Part shown: positions 38,466 to 51,100 of the stretch, piece after piece
How positions within the stretch are numbered: the first letter of the stretch is position 1
Layout of the letters: every line of letters starts with the position of its first letter
Source of the DNA: Plazaster borealis
Lineage: Eukaryota > Echinodermata > Asteroidea > Forcipulatida > Labidiasteridae
DNA length: 64,000 nt
NCBI GenBank assembly: GCA_021014325.1
Contig: CM037457.1
Coordinates: 6,678,721 to 6,742,720, forward strand
Reading direction: 5' to 3'
Translations under genes and position numbers: made by a program
Notes under the pieces: model-generated
Databases searched by the model: none
Seen by the model: only the letters and a program-made list of their open reading frames with translations
Told to the model about the DNA's origin: nothing

Positions 38466-41294
38466 CACATGGTTGTATAGTTTGTTAACTGTAGTTTTTC
38501 TTTAATAAATTTTCCTAGTTATGCTTCAAGAGTCCGGGCGTTATGCGAGTTGTAGGGTTTAGGTACAGTGATTGTCACCGTAGACAGTTTGGGTCAAGCA
38601 ATCCCCCACCCGATGTTCATTTCCCGGCTGTAAATATTTCAAATGTGTAAATATTTGAATCTACGAGCTATCCAAATACTTTTCAACATGGCTAGCGTCA
38701 CTTTAGGACTTACCCGTCAGATCGAATTCGCGCCACAAATAACAAATAGTATATTTAAAACAATTTACCATCCCAAAAGAATAAACAAAAACATCTCCAC
38801 AAACAAATAAGCATAAGATCATGTAAAAGCACATGCAGTTCAAGAGCCTTAACTGCGACGTTGAATATAGCGCTGATGCAGACGCCACCACAGGCATTTT
38901 TACGGGGATTAAACAAAATCCTATAAATCCTATAAATATATAATATATAATAAATACACGTTTGTGTTTCACGTCTTAGTTAACACTTTCCACAATTCAA
39001 TTTGTTTTCTTATTTAAAATTGGATAAAATGCAAAGTGTGACGATCAAGACAGAATCAAGAGGGGTGTCCCCAGGACCTCCTTAATTATGATCTCATTCT
39101 GTTTATAGATAACATAAAAACCCAACAGTATTATGAAACAATTATTCCTTGCTCGTTTTCCGGTAATTATCATTTTATCAAATCGGCGTAAACAAATAAA
39201 ACGTGTCAGTGTGCATAGTCTTATCAATTAAGCCCTAGTGTTGCACATGAAGCTGTAACTACTTTTACAAAACAAGATCACTTAGCGAATTGTGTTATGT
39301 CCAATGATACTAAAGTGCCTCACACATTACTGAACTGTACTGCTCTCTAATGGAGAGAAAAATGGTATAAACATCCATTTATGCGTAAATCGGCAGAGGT
39401 TCCATCCAGCCGCTAGTCATTGGGGGTCTAGGGCGACATAACCCTTCTCCAACACATCTAATATCCCCCGATGTCCCCTAAATTATGCATATTGGCATCA
39501 GATTGCCCGATAAGTTTGATTGAACCTACGTAAATTGGATAAAGAACGGATTGTCTTTGCGCGGGGGATCGCTGAGCGTGGACCCGCGCGGGGACGGGAG
39601 AGGGTTTCCACCGGCGGACGGGGAGCGTGATCACCTCGCCGGGTGTAATAAACTTTTCCCCGGCTTGAAGTTTGGGTATTGCCGCTGACGAAATGGAGAC
39701 CCCTCGGGAAATCGCCTGTCGTGGCTGTCGAGTCGTTTCAGAGGAAGGAGCAGACAACTGGGAAAGGAAAAAAAAAATCGAAGCAATCCAAATACCTCGC
39801 GGGCTGACAGGTGCGGTACGCATGGAGAAACATAAACAAGACGCAGGAAAAACACTAAGAATGATTAAAGAGGTCCTCAAACCAAACTATCCCTTCTTTT
39901 TCTTAGTTCGGATGAAAATGTTTTGAAAACAAAATGAAAACAGGAAAGATCTTTGCGAAAATATTTACATGGAAAACTGAGAAAAAGGATGGTTTTCAAG
40001 AAATTGCTTGAAGTGTAAAAGATGGAAATGTTTCCCTTCGTCAGAGACATCTTATAAAAGTGGACAATTTTGACAGCTAAGAATACAAGCGTGACTTGGT
40101 TGAAACCTTTAAAGTGTGACAAGGCAAGAGAAAAGGTGTTGCCCTCTGCTTTTGAAGATTGCTTTTAACAATATAGCCACAGATTTTGATTATTCATGGC
40201 CTGCTTGAAGAAATCTTTACATTTTACACAGTTAAAGCACTGGTCGAAGAAATGCCTGAGGTCTCGAGGCCTGTACGTTCAATATTGCATAGAGCCATCC
40301 ATACAGCCAATCCATGCTTTGCGCGGGAGACTTTTTAACGCCGGGACGTGAGGATCGATCGGACCGCTTCCGCCTGAGTAACGTCACGGGGAAAACGATG
40401 GGTTTGGCCCCGTCAACCACGATTGTGTCAGCTGGGTCGGCTGCAGAGCCCCCCGGTTCCGCTGCCACAATAGCGTCAGATTTACCGCAATAAAACTTCT
40501 CCCCGCTCGTTGCACACACAGGAAATCGCTATCGAGTTTGACTTAAGGGGGCTTCTGCTTGCTTTGTGGCGTAGTGTCGAGGACTTGTGCGCAAAACCAA
40601 ACCGCCGGAAATATGTATTGGTGAAGAGTTGTTGTTTTTCTGCGCTAGTTGCGATCGGATTGCCCCGCAGTTAGTGTTACAATGTTATTATGTGGACGTT
40701 GTGCTGGCCGAAATTCATGTGATATGCTTTACAGTGAAGTCACTCAGTCGAATCATTAGGCCTTGAATGATAATTGAGACGGTAAATAAAATCATCTTAA
40801 GTATAGAACATACCTGATGATGTTGGTTTTCAACCATAAAGATGAATTTCTGAAGGTTTTTCCATAATCATGAAATCAGAATTGACTTGGCTATGTGCAA
40901 TCTGAGATTGAACATGATTCCCTTTTCACAATGGTCAACATCACTCGTGTTATCATTTCACATGTGGTTGTTAAATTTCATTGAACTTTACCCCAGTAGC
41001 CTATAGGTAATTTAGTCTGGTAAAAGTGGCAGAACCAATTATGAAATACACAAAAAGCACAACTGAATGGTTTGATGCTTTAAACCCTCCAAACAATAAA
41101 TAAATAAATAAAACACATATATAGGCCTATAAACAATAACACCAACAATAAACAACAATAAATAAACAAATATAGAAACTAAATAAAAATGTGACTAAGG
41201 AAAAGGTGTTGTTGTATACAAGCAACTTGGACGGGATAGCCGAAGCTAATGTGATTCCGGATCACAGTATCCTCACACTCACAATATTCAACTA
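38466..41294. other. Gene-free region
   Basis: No recognisable gene. GC-richer stretches at about 39550-39720 and 40320-40520 contain overlapping frames on both strands with no domain. The A-rich stretch at 41090-41190 is low-complexity. Confidence 0.45.
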
Positions 41295-41749
41295 AAGCCC
41301 TTTTCACACTATAGGTATTTCCCGGCAAATTCCCGGGAACTTTTGGTCGATCTGTTCACACTACAAAAAAACTCCCGGGAATTTCCCGGAATTAGCTTAT
41401 TCCCGGGAAATAATTAACCCTGCTCAGGGGTAGGGTTAAGGGAATTAACCCCGGGGTAAAACGTTTTTCCCGGGAAAAAGCAGCTAGTGAGAACAGAAGC
41501 GGGTTTAACTTACCCCACCTTTTGCGTCCACTGTATTGAGACGTCATTAATCTCGAAAGGGCTGACCTGTTTACCACATTTCCTGGGGTTTGATCGCAAG
41601 TGTGAAACGACCGTGCATATTCCTGGGAAATAGTACTCCCGGGAGTTACCAAATTGGGATAGTGAGAACGGTTCCTGGGGTGGCGGTGGGGTTAAAAACT
41701 CCCGGGATTTTATTTCCCGGGAAATGGTTCTGTAGTGTGAAAAGGGCTT
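41295..41749. mobile_element. MITE with AAGCCCTTTTCACACTA termini
   Basis: The left end AAGCCCTTTTCACACTA and the right end TAGTGTGAAAAGGGCTT are perfect 17-bp inverted repeats, 455 bp apart. The interior is rich in CCCGGGAA and TTCCCGGG, so it folds on itself at many points. There is no transposase. The duplicated target is not clear. Confidence 0.85.
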
Positions 41750-42054
41750 AAGAGTCTACAATCAGAGAGTCACAAATCCTGCATTAGCCAGTAGATATTG
41801 CACGCGATGTAGAATGTTGAAATACCAAATTTAAATCGTTACAAGATTAGGTAGGTTTGATATAAAAGAACATCCTAACATAATAGGAGTAATCGTCCAA
41901 GCGGGGTTCTCTTTTAATGTACATTCTTTATCAATTAATTAATTTGATTTAAACAATGTGTCATTATGATAACTTATACGTTATTTCAATTATACGTTAT
42001 ACAAATTGTTTCTAAACAATAAACACAATTATATTAATTAACTTTTATTTGTTT

Positions 42055-42325
42055 AAATAATATTTATTTATTTAATCGATCTATTTATCTATTTATACAT
42101 TTAGTTATTTTATAACGTATCCAAGAGCGCGGATAACAGGACGGATAGGAAACGAGCAGAAATAAGGTTCAGATATGGGAGGAAAACCCCAAATGGAGAA
42201 AACCCACGCTATCAGATATGGACTGACAGCGTAATCCACATGCAAGGCTACGGTCTGAGGTGGGATTCGAACCGGGTTCCACAGATTTGGAAGGCAGGGA
42301 AGAAAACCATTGTGTCAACCAATCA
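42055..42325 (-). mobile_element. SINE with tRNA-like head and AT-rich tail
   Basis: Read on the minus strand, the head carries a canonical pol III B box, GGTTCGAATCCC (complement near 42259-42270). It is followed by a body whose plus-strand form contains GGGAGGAAAACCCCAAATGG and GAGAAAACCCACGC, like a conserved central block of SINEs found across deuterostomes. The element ends in a tail of TAAATA/AAAT repeats (42055-42110). I cannot name the family with certainty. It has no coding capacity. Confidence 0.65.
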
Positions 42326-45300
42326 CTGATTAGATTCTATTTTGTGTGTCACTCTCGGGTTGTAAGAAGTTTAAAACAGCTAATTCTTTACTAATTATTT
42401 CAATCATCAAGCGTCGTCAAAACTAGATGCGAATTTAAAAATAAAAATAAAATAGGAATATAACGTTGATATTTATCACAACATCACATGTAGTACCGGT
42501 AATTTAAGGAATTACAAAAATATTTTTCTATTTACACGAAGACCATGTATTTTGTTTTTCCTTTTACACGTCAGATTATCTGATAAAAATAGAAATCGAC
42601 ATAACAAGAGCACTGAAAAGGTCTTGTTGGAGAGAAATACAAACGAAAATTGCAGTTTTAATTGGCAAGAAGTGCCCTCCTAGAAAATAATGGTGCACCC
42701 CCTTGTGCCTCCCATAAAAAGTTACCCTAGTTTTGTCGCTGGGATTCACTTGTGGAATTAAACATAATTGAAATAACCGGTTTCAATGTATGTGACTATT
42801 TTGATTTCGGCACTCGATATAGGCCTATCGGAGGCTATGGTGATTTTGGTGGTCCTAAAATGCCATTTTCTCAACTTTGAAAAAATTCGAGAAGCAAATA
42901 TTTCTCGAAGATTGGTACTGGTAGGAACTTTAAAATCAGCCTGCATTCAGATTGAATGTAATGTCTCTGTATTATACCTTTTGATGGTGTTAAAAATTCG
43001 AATTAATTTTACTGCAAGTTTCAATCCTTTATTTTTTTACAGGATCGAGTGAGTACCCGGTGCGCCAACTACGGTGAGGCGGGTACCACCAAACTTCCCC
43101 AATCATTGACGGGGCAACAAATAAATAAAAAAATCCAGATTTTTTTCCAATCAATGAATTGAAACAACCGCAGGGCGTGCACATACCCCTCGGAAAACAA
43201 TAATTAAAACACACAGCAATTATGATTTCGTCTAGGAGGGGAAAAAAAGGAACCCGAATCTTTCCACATGGGTGACTTTTAATCGCAGACGGACATTTAG
43301 CGCGGGAGTTGGTATGCCGCCGGGCTCCGGCCATTTTATCAGCTGGTGGGGCTCCATGCTCGCGGTAGAGCTGTACAAATACGACCATGCGAGGTAATTT
43401 GCTCGCTTCACCAGGTCCCCCTCTCATGACTTTGCGGCTTGTTTTTATTATCTGAGAAGACGAGGGGGTCTTGTCATAGACCTGCGGATCCCAACGATGC
43501 GCCTGAAAAACAAAATCATTGATTATCTGTCCACTCTTTTGAGTTGCACTAATCATTCCTATGCAGTATTACTTCTTTTTTTAAGTCACCTCAAAATCAA
43601 AGTACATAGGTACCCCGAATAACACCATACCAAACTTGCCTGCCGTTCATTTTCATTATCCGTTGTGGTTATAAAAAACACTAATCTAATCAACTCTATA
43701 ATTATCACTGCATTAGCAATATAAAAAAAAATCATTGGATTTGTTTAATTTGTACAGTCCATCTTGATACGCTGCAAGGCCTACAAATATATTTCTTCTG
43801 GCATTGTCAGGAACAAAACGTATAAAAAAACAGCATGGGATTATGGATTATGTATGTAGATATTGGCGAGCTTGTCTACACTTCCCGTTGTGCGACACAA
43901 TGAAGATTGGCGCGATCTTATAATTTAGACAATTTACACGGATAAATTAATGAGGAATCTGATTACTAAACCTGCAAATCACATTTCCCCTCTTCACAAC
44001 GCAATGCTTTTTAGATGAAGAGCATATGCAATGCAATTACAAGCTCATCAATAACGTCATATTTTACTCTTTTTTATGGACCCATGAGTGGAAATCACAG
44101 ACAATAAAACTGAAAATATGACGTGATTTTTACGGCTAATGAAAAATACCTTTTTGTGCGACAGCGAAGACAACGGTAAATTACACCGGGTCCACAGTCC
44201 TTCAAGTGACAGCGATAGTTCCAGTTCGCATTGCGTAACAAGAACAGTAGTATAGTGTTACTGCCAGCCCTGGTTTGGCCAAGACAAACCGACGGCAGCC
44301 ATTTAGTGCACAACATTAGAAATATTAAGGAGGCTCAATTATAGTTTCTTCTAAAGCCATACTTCAAATAATGTGATTCATAGATTGCAAGCACATTCAT
44401 TTTGCCAACATTTTCTGTATACCAGTGCAGGCACACAGTATCTCTAAACCGTAAACCGTATCTCTAAAACAAAACTGTAATCTATCACTAAGATTTAACA
44501 ACAAAAGTTGTAGTAAATGTAAAAGTTCACAACAAACTTGTGAAATTCCCAGCTTGACCCAGTGTCCAATCCAGCTAATATTAGAGAAATTATTCTTAGA
44601 CTACGGCTAAATATAAACACAAACTATGGCTTTCCCGCCGGGGTAAGAATCTCGTGTGGAAGTTGGAGTTGTTTACTTTTGTTATTTGTTTACAATGACA
44701 TTTGTTGTAGGAATTAACCCAATTTCTTGTAGTCTTTATTTGCTCAGATGGGTGCAAAATGATTGGGCGATTCAATCTGCTATTTAAAGGTTTGTTTCAG
44801 ACAAGACTTTGTTGAACATTAAACGTAATCTTGCCTTTCTCAAATATCCCCTGCCTTTATCACCACAGACAACCTTCGGCAAACCAAGTCAAGAAGCAAA
44901 ATCTTGTCACAGAACGCTATACAAACAATGAAACGACTTAACGCTTAAAATGGGGCAAAACGTTTACACAGCAATTGTTAAATTTAGGAAATTTTCCTAG
45001 GTTAAGCACATAATAGTCCATGTACGGTTGTTTCATCACTGAACGGTACAAAATAAGGATGTTTCTTTTTGCCTTTCCTGGGGAGAAGAAAAGAAGAAAA
45101 AAGGTCAAGTTAACAAGCAGAGATTTCCTAGCCGCGGGCACTTTCTACAAACTTCTTCCGTATTGGCGACAGCTGGACGCCACGGCAATTACCGGGCACG
45201 CTATATGTGTTCTCGCCGTATTTCTCGTTTCTTTTCCCCTCATCTTCTTTCTATGTCATCTCATTCTCTCTCGCACTCTTGCTATTCTCATCTTCATCAA

Positions 45301-46157
45301 TAACTGGCAAGAGCCCTTCTTTTTTTGTATTCAGCCAGTTTTCTGAGCGGGAGTGAGCGACACACATTGAGAGGGAAAAAAATCTTTACCGAAGAATTTT
45401 TCCCCTATTTATGAAAAGCCAGCATTGATTTTCAGCCGTTCCTATTCGCGGTCTACTTTTCTCGGTCGCTTCGTCGCCGACCTGCATTGGTAACAATTCC
45501 AGCGCTCTTCCCCCTTATTTTGTCTCTCTACGCTCCTTCAGAAATTTACCCCGAGGCTATAAAATACATCTTCTCTTAAGCAAGTTGTGTCTCGAGCTAG
45601 ACCAAATAGAAAAATCTTACCTGACAAATGTCTTCCTTTGTGCTTTATTAGATATCCACACAAAGGCAATTGTGTCGATGTGCTTTAGATGTTCACGCCG
45701 GGGCAAGTGTTTCTTAAAAAAAGTGCTAGGCCAGCGCCGAAAAGCAGGGTGTTTCGGTTAAGTAAAAAAAAAAAAAAAAGTAAGATTGATTTATTCTTTT
45801 GCACAGATTTGTAGACTGTGCGATGGAGGATCGGGTGCAAATTTAAAAGGACTTGATCGATGTTTTGCAGTCCAGTTTATTTTTAAATCAACCTTCAATT
45901 CCATACAAAACCGTAAATAAGTAAAAGGAAACAGAAGGATCAATTTTTGGTTTTCATTCAATCATTTTGTCCCCTTGTTTTCAAGAAACATATTAGTAGT
46001 AATAAAAAACCTTATCTTTGAAAATTACTTTCAAAAACGTGGGCAACATCTCTCACAAACAAAACATATAGACGACAGCATGTTTTGATGCTATTATTAG
46101 CACATTGTATAATGCTTAATCTATACTTTCTCGTCACAAAACGCAATGTCTTTACAC
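42326..46157. other. Gene-free region
   Basis: No recognisable gene. The 175-codon minus-strand frame at 43029-43556 has no domain and lies in a modestly GC-richer patch. An A-run lies at 45763-45779. Confidence 0.45.
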
Positions 46158-46400
46158 TGCAAAAACTGGGGTGTTAAAATTGACACCATGGGTGTTGTTA
46201 CACATATATACTTAAGAGAGAATCAAAATTAACACCATAGGGTGTTACAATAACACCACAGTGAATGTGTTGGCAGAAATTAGTGTTATTTTAACACCCT
46301 ATATGATGTAAATTTTGATTCCTTTCCCTCGGTATCTAGGCCTATATGTGGCCTATACAACACCCATGGTGTCAATTTTAACACCCCAGTGTTTGCAATA
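46158..46400. mobile_element. Foldback MITE with ACACC/GGTGT-rich arms
   Basis: The left arm, TGCAAAAACTGGGGTGTTAA and onward, pairs with the right arm TTAACACCCCAGTGTTTGCA. A second inverted pair, AACACCATAGGGTGTT against AACACCCTATATGATGT, lies inside. Total length is about 243 bp with no coding capacity. Confidence 0.8.
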
Positions 46401-47842
46401 TATGTCTACAAGAATTTCGTGGTCGCATTTCTTGTCATTTTCAAAAGTACTGCAAGACGTTCCTGTGAAATGAATGATGTACAAAATGAAACATTTGTTT
46501 TGTAACAGTTTATCAACAAATCCAAACTTGCAATGGGTGGCATCCAATTAAACAGCAATCTCAGCAAGGTAATTTTTACAAATCTTGTAAGCAGCAGACG
46601 GTTTCTGCTTACACATGTGAGTATCCGTAGTACAGTCTTTTTCCTAAACGCTGCTAACCGAAGCAAAGCAAAAGTCACGCCAATTTGCCAGCGGTTCTTC
46701 TCAACAGACGACAATGCAAATCCATTTTGAACGCGTCGTCAAATCTTTTGATCGTTCACAAAATACACTTTGCTCACGCGTATTAATTTTCTGTTAACGT
46801 AAAATAAATTGCTAACGAACAACATTGTGAAATTTGGGCCAGGTCTCTTACTGCACATAAAATCCGTTTCGTTTTCCCTATTCTTTCTTTTTACGAATTA
46901 CCTCATCTATAAATTTGAGTAGTTTTCCTTCCCGACCAGATCACTTTAACAAAACAGATGACATGGAATAACTGCACATAAGTCTTATTCAATCGATGGA
47001 ACAAGCATTTGAAGTGACAAGCTGTCTCACGCATTAAGACGTTAACACAGGCTTGCAGGTAATCCTATGTGAAATTACCAGATGTTTATTTAAAAATAAT
47101 CGAAATCCTATCATCTTGTGAAATAATACACTAAACAAACGTTTGGCTAAAGAGAGCTTTCTGCTCCAATACTCATAGGAAAACGAATTGTGTAATTTTG
47201 TTATAAAAATGAACAATTTGAAAAGTGCTTTTATTATCTGGGTTAAGTGGCATCAGCAAAGACATTGCGTATAATTTCTCCGTCATGAAGGAATATTTAT
47301 ATTGGAAGGACACAAAAACAAGTATTACAATAAAACAAAGGAAACAAACAGCCATGCACAGTTATGATAAGTTGTACACAAATCGAGTTTATTGATGCTT
47401 ACTATTAAAGGAAAACATTTTTATTTAATCTTACAGGATAGTTAGCATATACTTCAACTTTTTGGTTAAAATGCCCTCTTATTATTAATAACAATAAATG
47501 CCCTCTTATTTGCAATGAATAGAACAATACTTGGACAAGATATTGCAAATGATCATTTGATATATTTATAAATTATTTCCAGTGATATTGTTTTATAAAT
47601 AAAGACTCTAGCATTTGGGATTGCATAATATTCAGCCCATCTTGACACGTTGTTTTATTTCATAAACCTATTGATAATGTCCAATGGCCTTAGCTGTTTA
47701 GAGAGTATAAGAAGGCTAGATTGTACAATGCAATGCCAAGAGAGGGCAGGCTTCACAAATCATGGCTAAAACTGAATAAGGAGGGGAAAAAATGAGTTCT
47801 GCTGAAAAGTCCTTGCATTGACCAAGCTAATGTATAAATAAT
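46401..47842. other. Gene-free spacer downstream of CLPB
   Basis: AT-rich DNA between the last mobile element and the CLPB polyadenylation signals. No recognisable gene. Confidence 0.45.
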
Positions 47843-47859
47843 TTTATTAAGATTTTATT
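47843..47859 (-). promoter_or_regulatory. Two AATAAA polyadenylation signals of CLPB
   Basis: On the minus strand AATAAA occurs at 47854-47859 and again at 47843-47848, starting about 20 and 31 bases past the CLPB stop codon. Cleavage would follow about 10-30 bases further down, giving a very short 3' UTR. A longer 3' UTR using later signals is not excluded. Confidence 0.65.
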
Positions 47860-47879
47860 TGATCTGAAAATGAAGAGTG

Positions 47880-48158
47880 TCAAAATTGAGCTTCAAAATC
47901 TACGTTTTCTGGAGATGGGACATTCTTCAATTCCAGGGTTTTCTTACCGCCCTTTGAGGTGATCTGCAACCTCAGTAGACTATGCTGAGAGACCACAGGT
48001 GAAGATGATGGGCTTGTACTGTGCTGACTTTGGTCACTAGAGGGCACTGTTTCATCTTCAGGGTGTGGGGTTTCCACAGTGATGCGAAGCTGGCAGCCTC
48101 TCTGGATGAGTTGCTGCTCTTGGGCTGCAGCCAACTGATTCACCACTCGTCGCTCCAC
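47880..48158 (-). CDS. CLPB: CLPB coding exon 13 (C-terminus and stop)
   Basis: This exon encodes residues 555-646, opening [15 protein letters not shown], which is strongly conserved in the CLPB small domain. It continues through GCQLRITVE into a variable Ser/Pro-rich stretch and stops with TGA. The acceptor (GATGAAG|GTGGAG) has a weak pyrimidine tract. Confidence 0.93.
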   Translation of the reverse strand: MERRVVNQLAAAQEQQLIQRGCQLRITVETPHPEDETVPSSDQSQHSTSPSSSPVVSQHSLLRLQITSKGGKKTLELKNVPSPENVDFEAQF

Positions 48159-51100
48159 CTTCATCAAATCAAAATACAATCAATCAAATCAAATCAAATC
48201 AAATCATTAAAACACAAATTCAAATTCAAACAACATAAAAGTTCATGACAAATTGAACTGTATCAGATACTTCATAAAAGTATAGAACCCTTGCATATGA
48301 CGTCACACTCTCAAAAAGCGCCATCCCTGAGGCCAAAAGGAGGCAGATCATTGGATGATAGCTGTTCTTTGTGTGTAAAAATGTGCGCGTGACCTCAGTG
48401 TACCAGTAGCATTTCGCGTTATGCAAGGGGGTCTATTGATTTCTGTAGACCCCTTACACAATGATTTTGACACCCAAAATGTCTCCCAGGATAGGCGTGT
48501 GAGTGCCCTGCGCGTTGTGCAAGGGTTCTATAGGATTCACTGATGTGTGACAAGATTTGAGGAAAAATCAATGCAGTCTACATTCTGTCATCCATTGGAA
48601 TTTCTCTACATTGCATCTGTTTTTCATTCCAGAAGAAATTGCAAACTAGGCTTCTTAGTTGTCACCTAATATTGTTCAGTCTAATTTGTAAAAATCTTCA
48701 ACTCAATGTCCGCCAGGAATAGACTGTGTGCACATGACGTCATTTGAGTAGGGCGCCCTCGACTAGAGCTCAAAAGATAGTTACTTATTGGCCAGTCCTG
48801 TGCGCCACGCTTACATACATGTAGATGTGAGTTTCCAATGGTTTCATCCTCGTTTTACCTCTAAGATGGTGGCCTGATGACGTCAATGCATAAGATCTAT
48901 GGGCCTTTCTCAAACCTCTGCTCCAGCTCCGGCTCCGGCTCCGTCTGATGTTCGAACCACCGCTTGCAAAATACACGCTGCTCCAAAGATGTATAACGAA
49001 GCCCAAGCCGGAGACGCAGCCCAAGCCGAGGTTTGAGAAAGGCCCCTATAGTTAGTTAACTACTCCTAGTACCCTACCTCGTGTTTGATTGACCTTGCAC
49101 CATAATGTACATCATACCCGTCTGCGAGAACATCGAGGACCTGTCTATCCCAGCTCAGATTAATGTCATGTCTCTCAATAGCCTGTTTAGAAATCAAGGG
49201 CAGCCATAAACAGTAAAGACTACAGCTAGAAATGGTGAAATATACAATATTCCAAACTTGTAAAAAGTTATCATTAGATACTTAGATACACAATAGATGT
49301 TAAATAGATATAAGAACAAAGTATAAATAGAGATACTATGAATATGCTGAATGTAATTGTATTTTGTTTTTTACCCACACACTGATGTGTGATGGGGTAA
49401 AACAAAGCATATTCTAACCTGGATGCAAGTATTACATCTATTAAATACACTAAAGCAATGATATTGAAATAATTATATGTAAGAGAAATATTTCCAATTC
49501 AACTGTTAATGCAAAAATTGTTATTGTTTTAATTGCAATACTACTGTATGAACTGAATAGGTGAGCAAAAACATGAGGTAAACAGTAATTCAAATGCAAA
49601 ACTTAACATTGGTTTATTATTAAGGGGCTGTGTCGTCATGATCAAAGAAGACCTGTGGCTGTATATGGAATTAGAAACTCTCACCCAGTTACTGCACGCT
49701 CGCTACGCTCTCAATAGATATAATACGGAGGGACGGCGCGCGTGTACAAAAGTGGGTGAGAGTTCATAATTCCATGTACAGCCACATGCCTGCTTTGATC
49801 ATGACGACACGGCCCCTTTAAGACATGGAGCAGAAAAACTGGTAACCAATTAAAGGTTACCAACGAAGGCATGAAATAACCACATCAGATCAAAATGAAT
49901 GTTTACTCAGTGTCAACATTGAACATCAGTATGCAAATAAATAGTCATGTAAAAGGCACAAATCTGAACGAAATCAGTTGTCATGAATCACTGTATAAAA
50001 AACATCAAAGAAAAGGTATCAGGAAAATGGATTAGTGCAATGTAGTATAAAACAAATCACACAAATTTAATGCAAATCAACAGAGATATACATTTTCTAT
50101 TAATGCACAATGACATAATAATATACATAAAATATGGCAAACAATTCTTGTGGCGGCATAACATATATATTCGACCAAAATAACACAAATTCACGTATAA
50201 AATAATAAAGACAGATTTTGCTTGATTTTGACTCGATACTGCAGGAAACCCCACAGGTAAATACCACCAGAATGCACAGGCTGCCCTGTTTTTAAATTCA
50301 CAGCCATTTTGGAGTCCTAATTTGCAAATTCGGGCTGATACCTTGGTAGGAGAATTATAATGACTAATTCTTTCACCTTTTTCGCCCAGAAGTCCAGCTC
50401 CTTTGTGACAAGCTTGATGAGTTCCGACTTGGAGAATGGAAGAAAGTAGACCATCTCGTTGATGCGGCCAAGGAATTCATCTCTCCTGAAGTGATGCTTA
50501 AGGATAGGCTGGACAACCTGCTCCTTGAACTTCCTGGAGACGGTAACGTTCTCTGGAATCTCCAGATTGCCTGAGAGGGGATGGTAAAAATTACATCCAA
50601 CTGAGAACGAAGGAATCACTGTTTCAGATGCTGAAGAGTTAGAAAAACTTTGACGTTCAAAACGATATTCCAGCGATATCAGGGACATCTCTGATTCAAA
50701 CACAAATCAGAACTGGTCAGCTAAAAGTGGTGGACACAAAAAAAGTGCAAAAGATCGCCACTTCATTATCAAGTGAACATTATTATATTTAAAGGGAACA
50801 TTATAAATAAGGCTTACAAAAGAAAACAGGAAAGGTAAACTGTAGGTGTTACAGACAGATGACATTTTGGAAACACAAAATATCTTCAAATATTTCACTT
50901 TACGCCTTTTAACCAATGCTATAGACTGTGCAAGTCTCACGCGTCTTCGAACATTAGGACCCATTAAAGTTTGTTTCCTTCACGCGTTAAAGCAAGGTGG
51001 GACCAAAGTGGGACCAAAAATGTTTGAATACGCGCAAGACTTGCACAGTCTATTAGCATCTGTCAAGGTATGGCATGTCGTATAATTTGTCCGAAAGGGA

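Noticed and set aside
43029..43556. 175-codon minus-strand frame
   Set aside because: No domain, irregular composition and no supporting splice sites.
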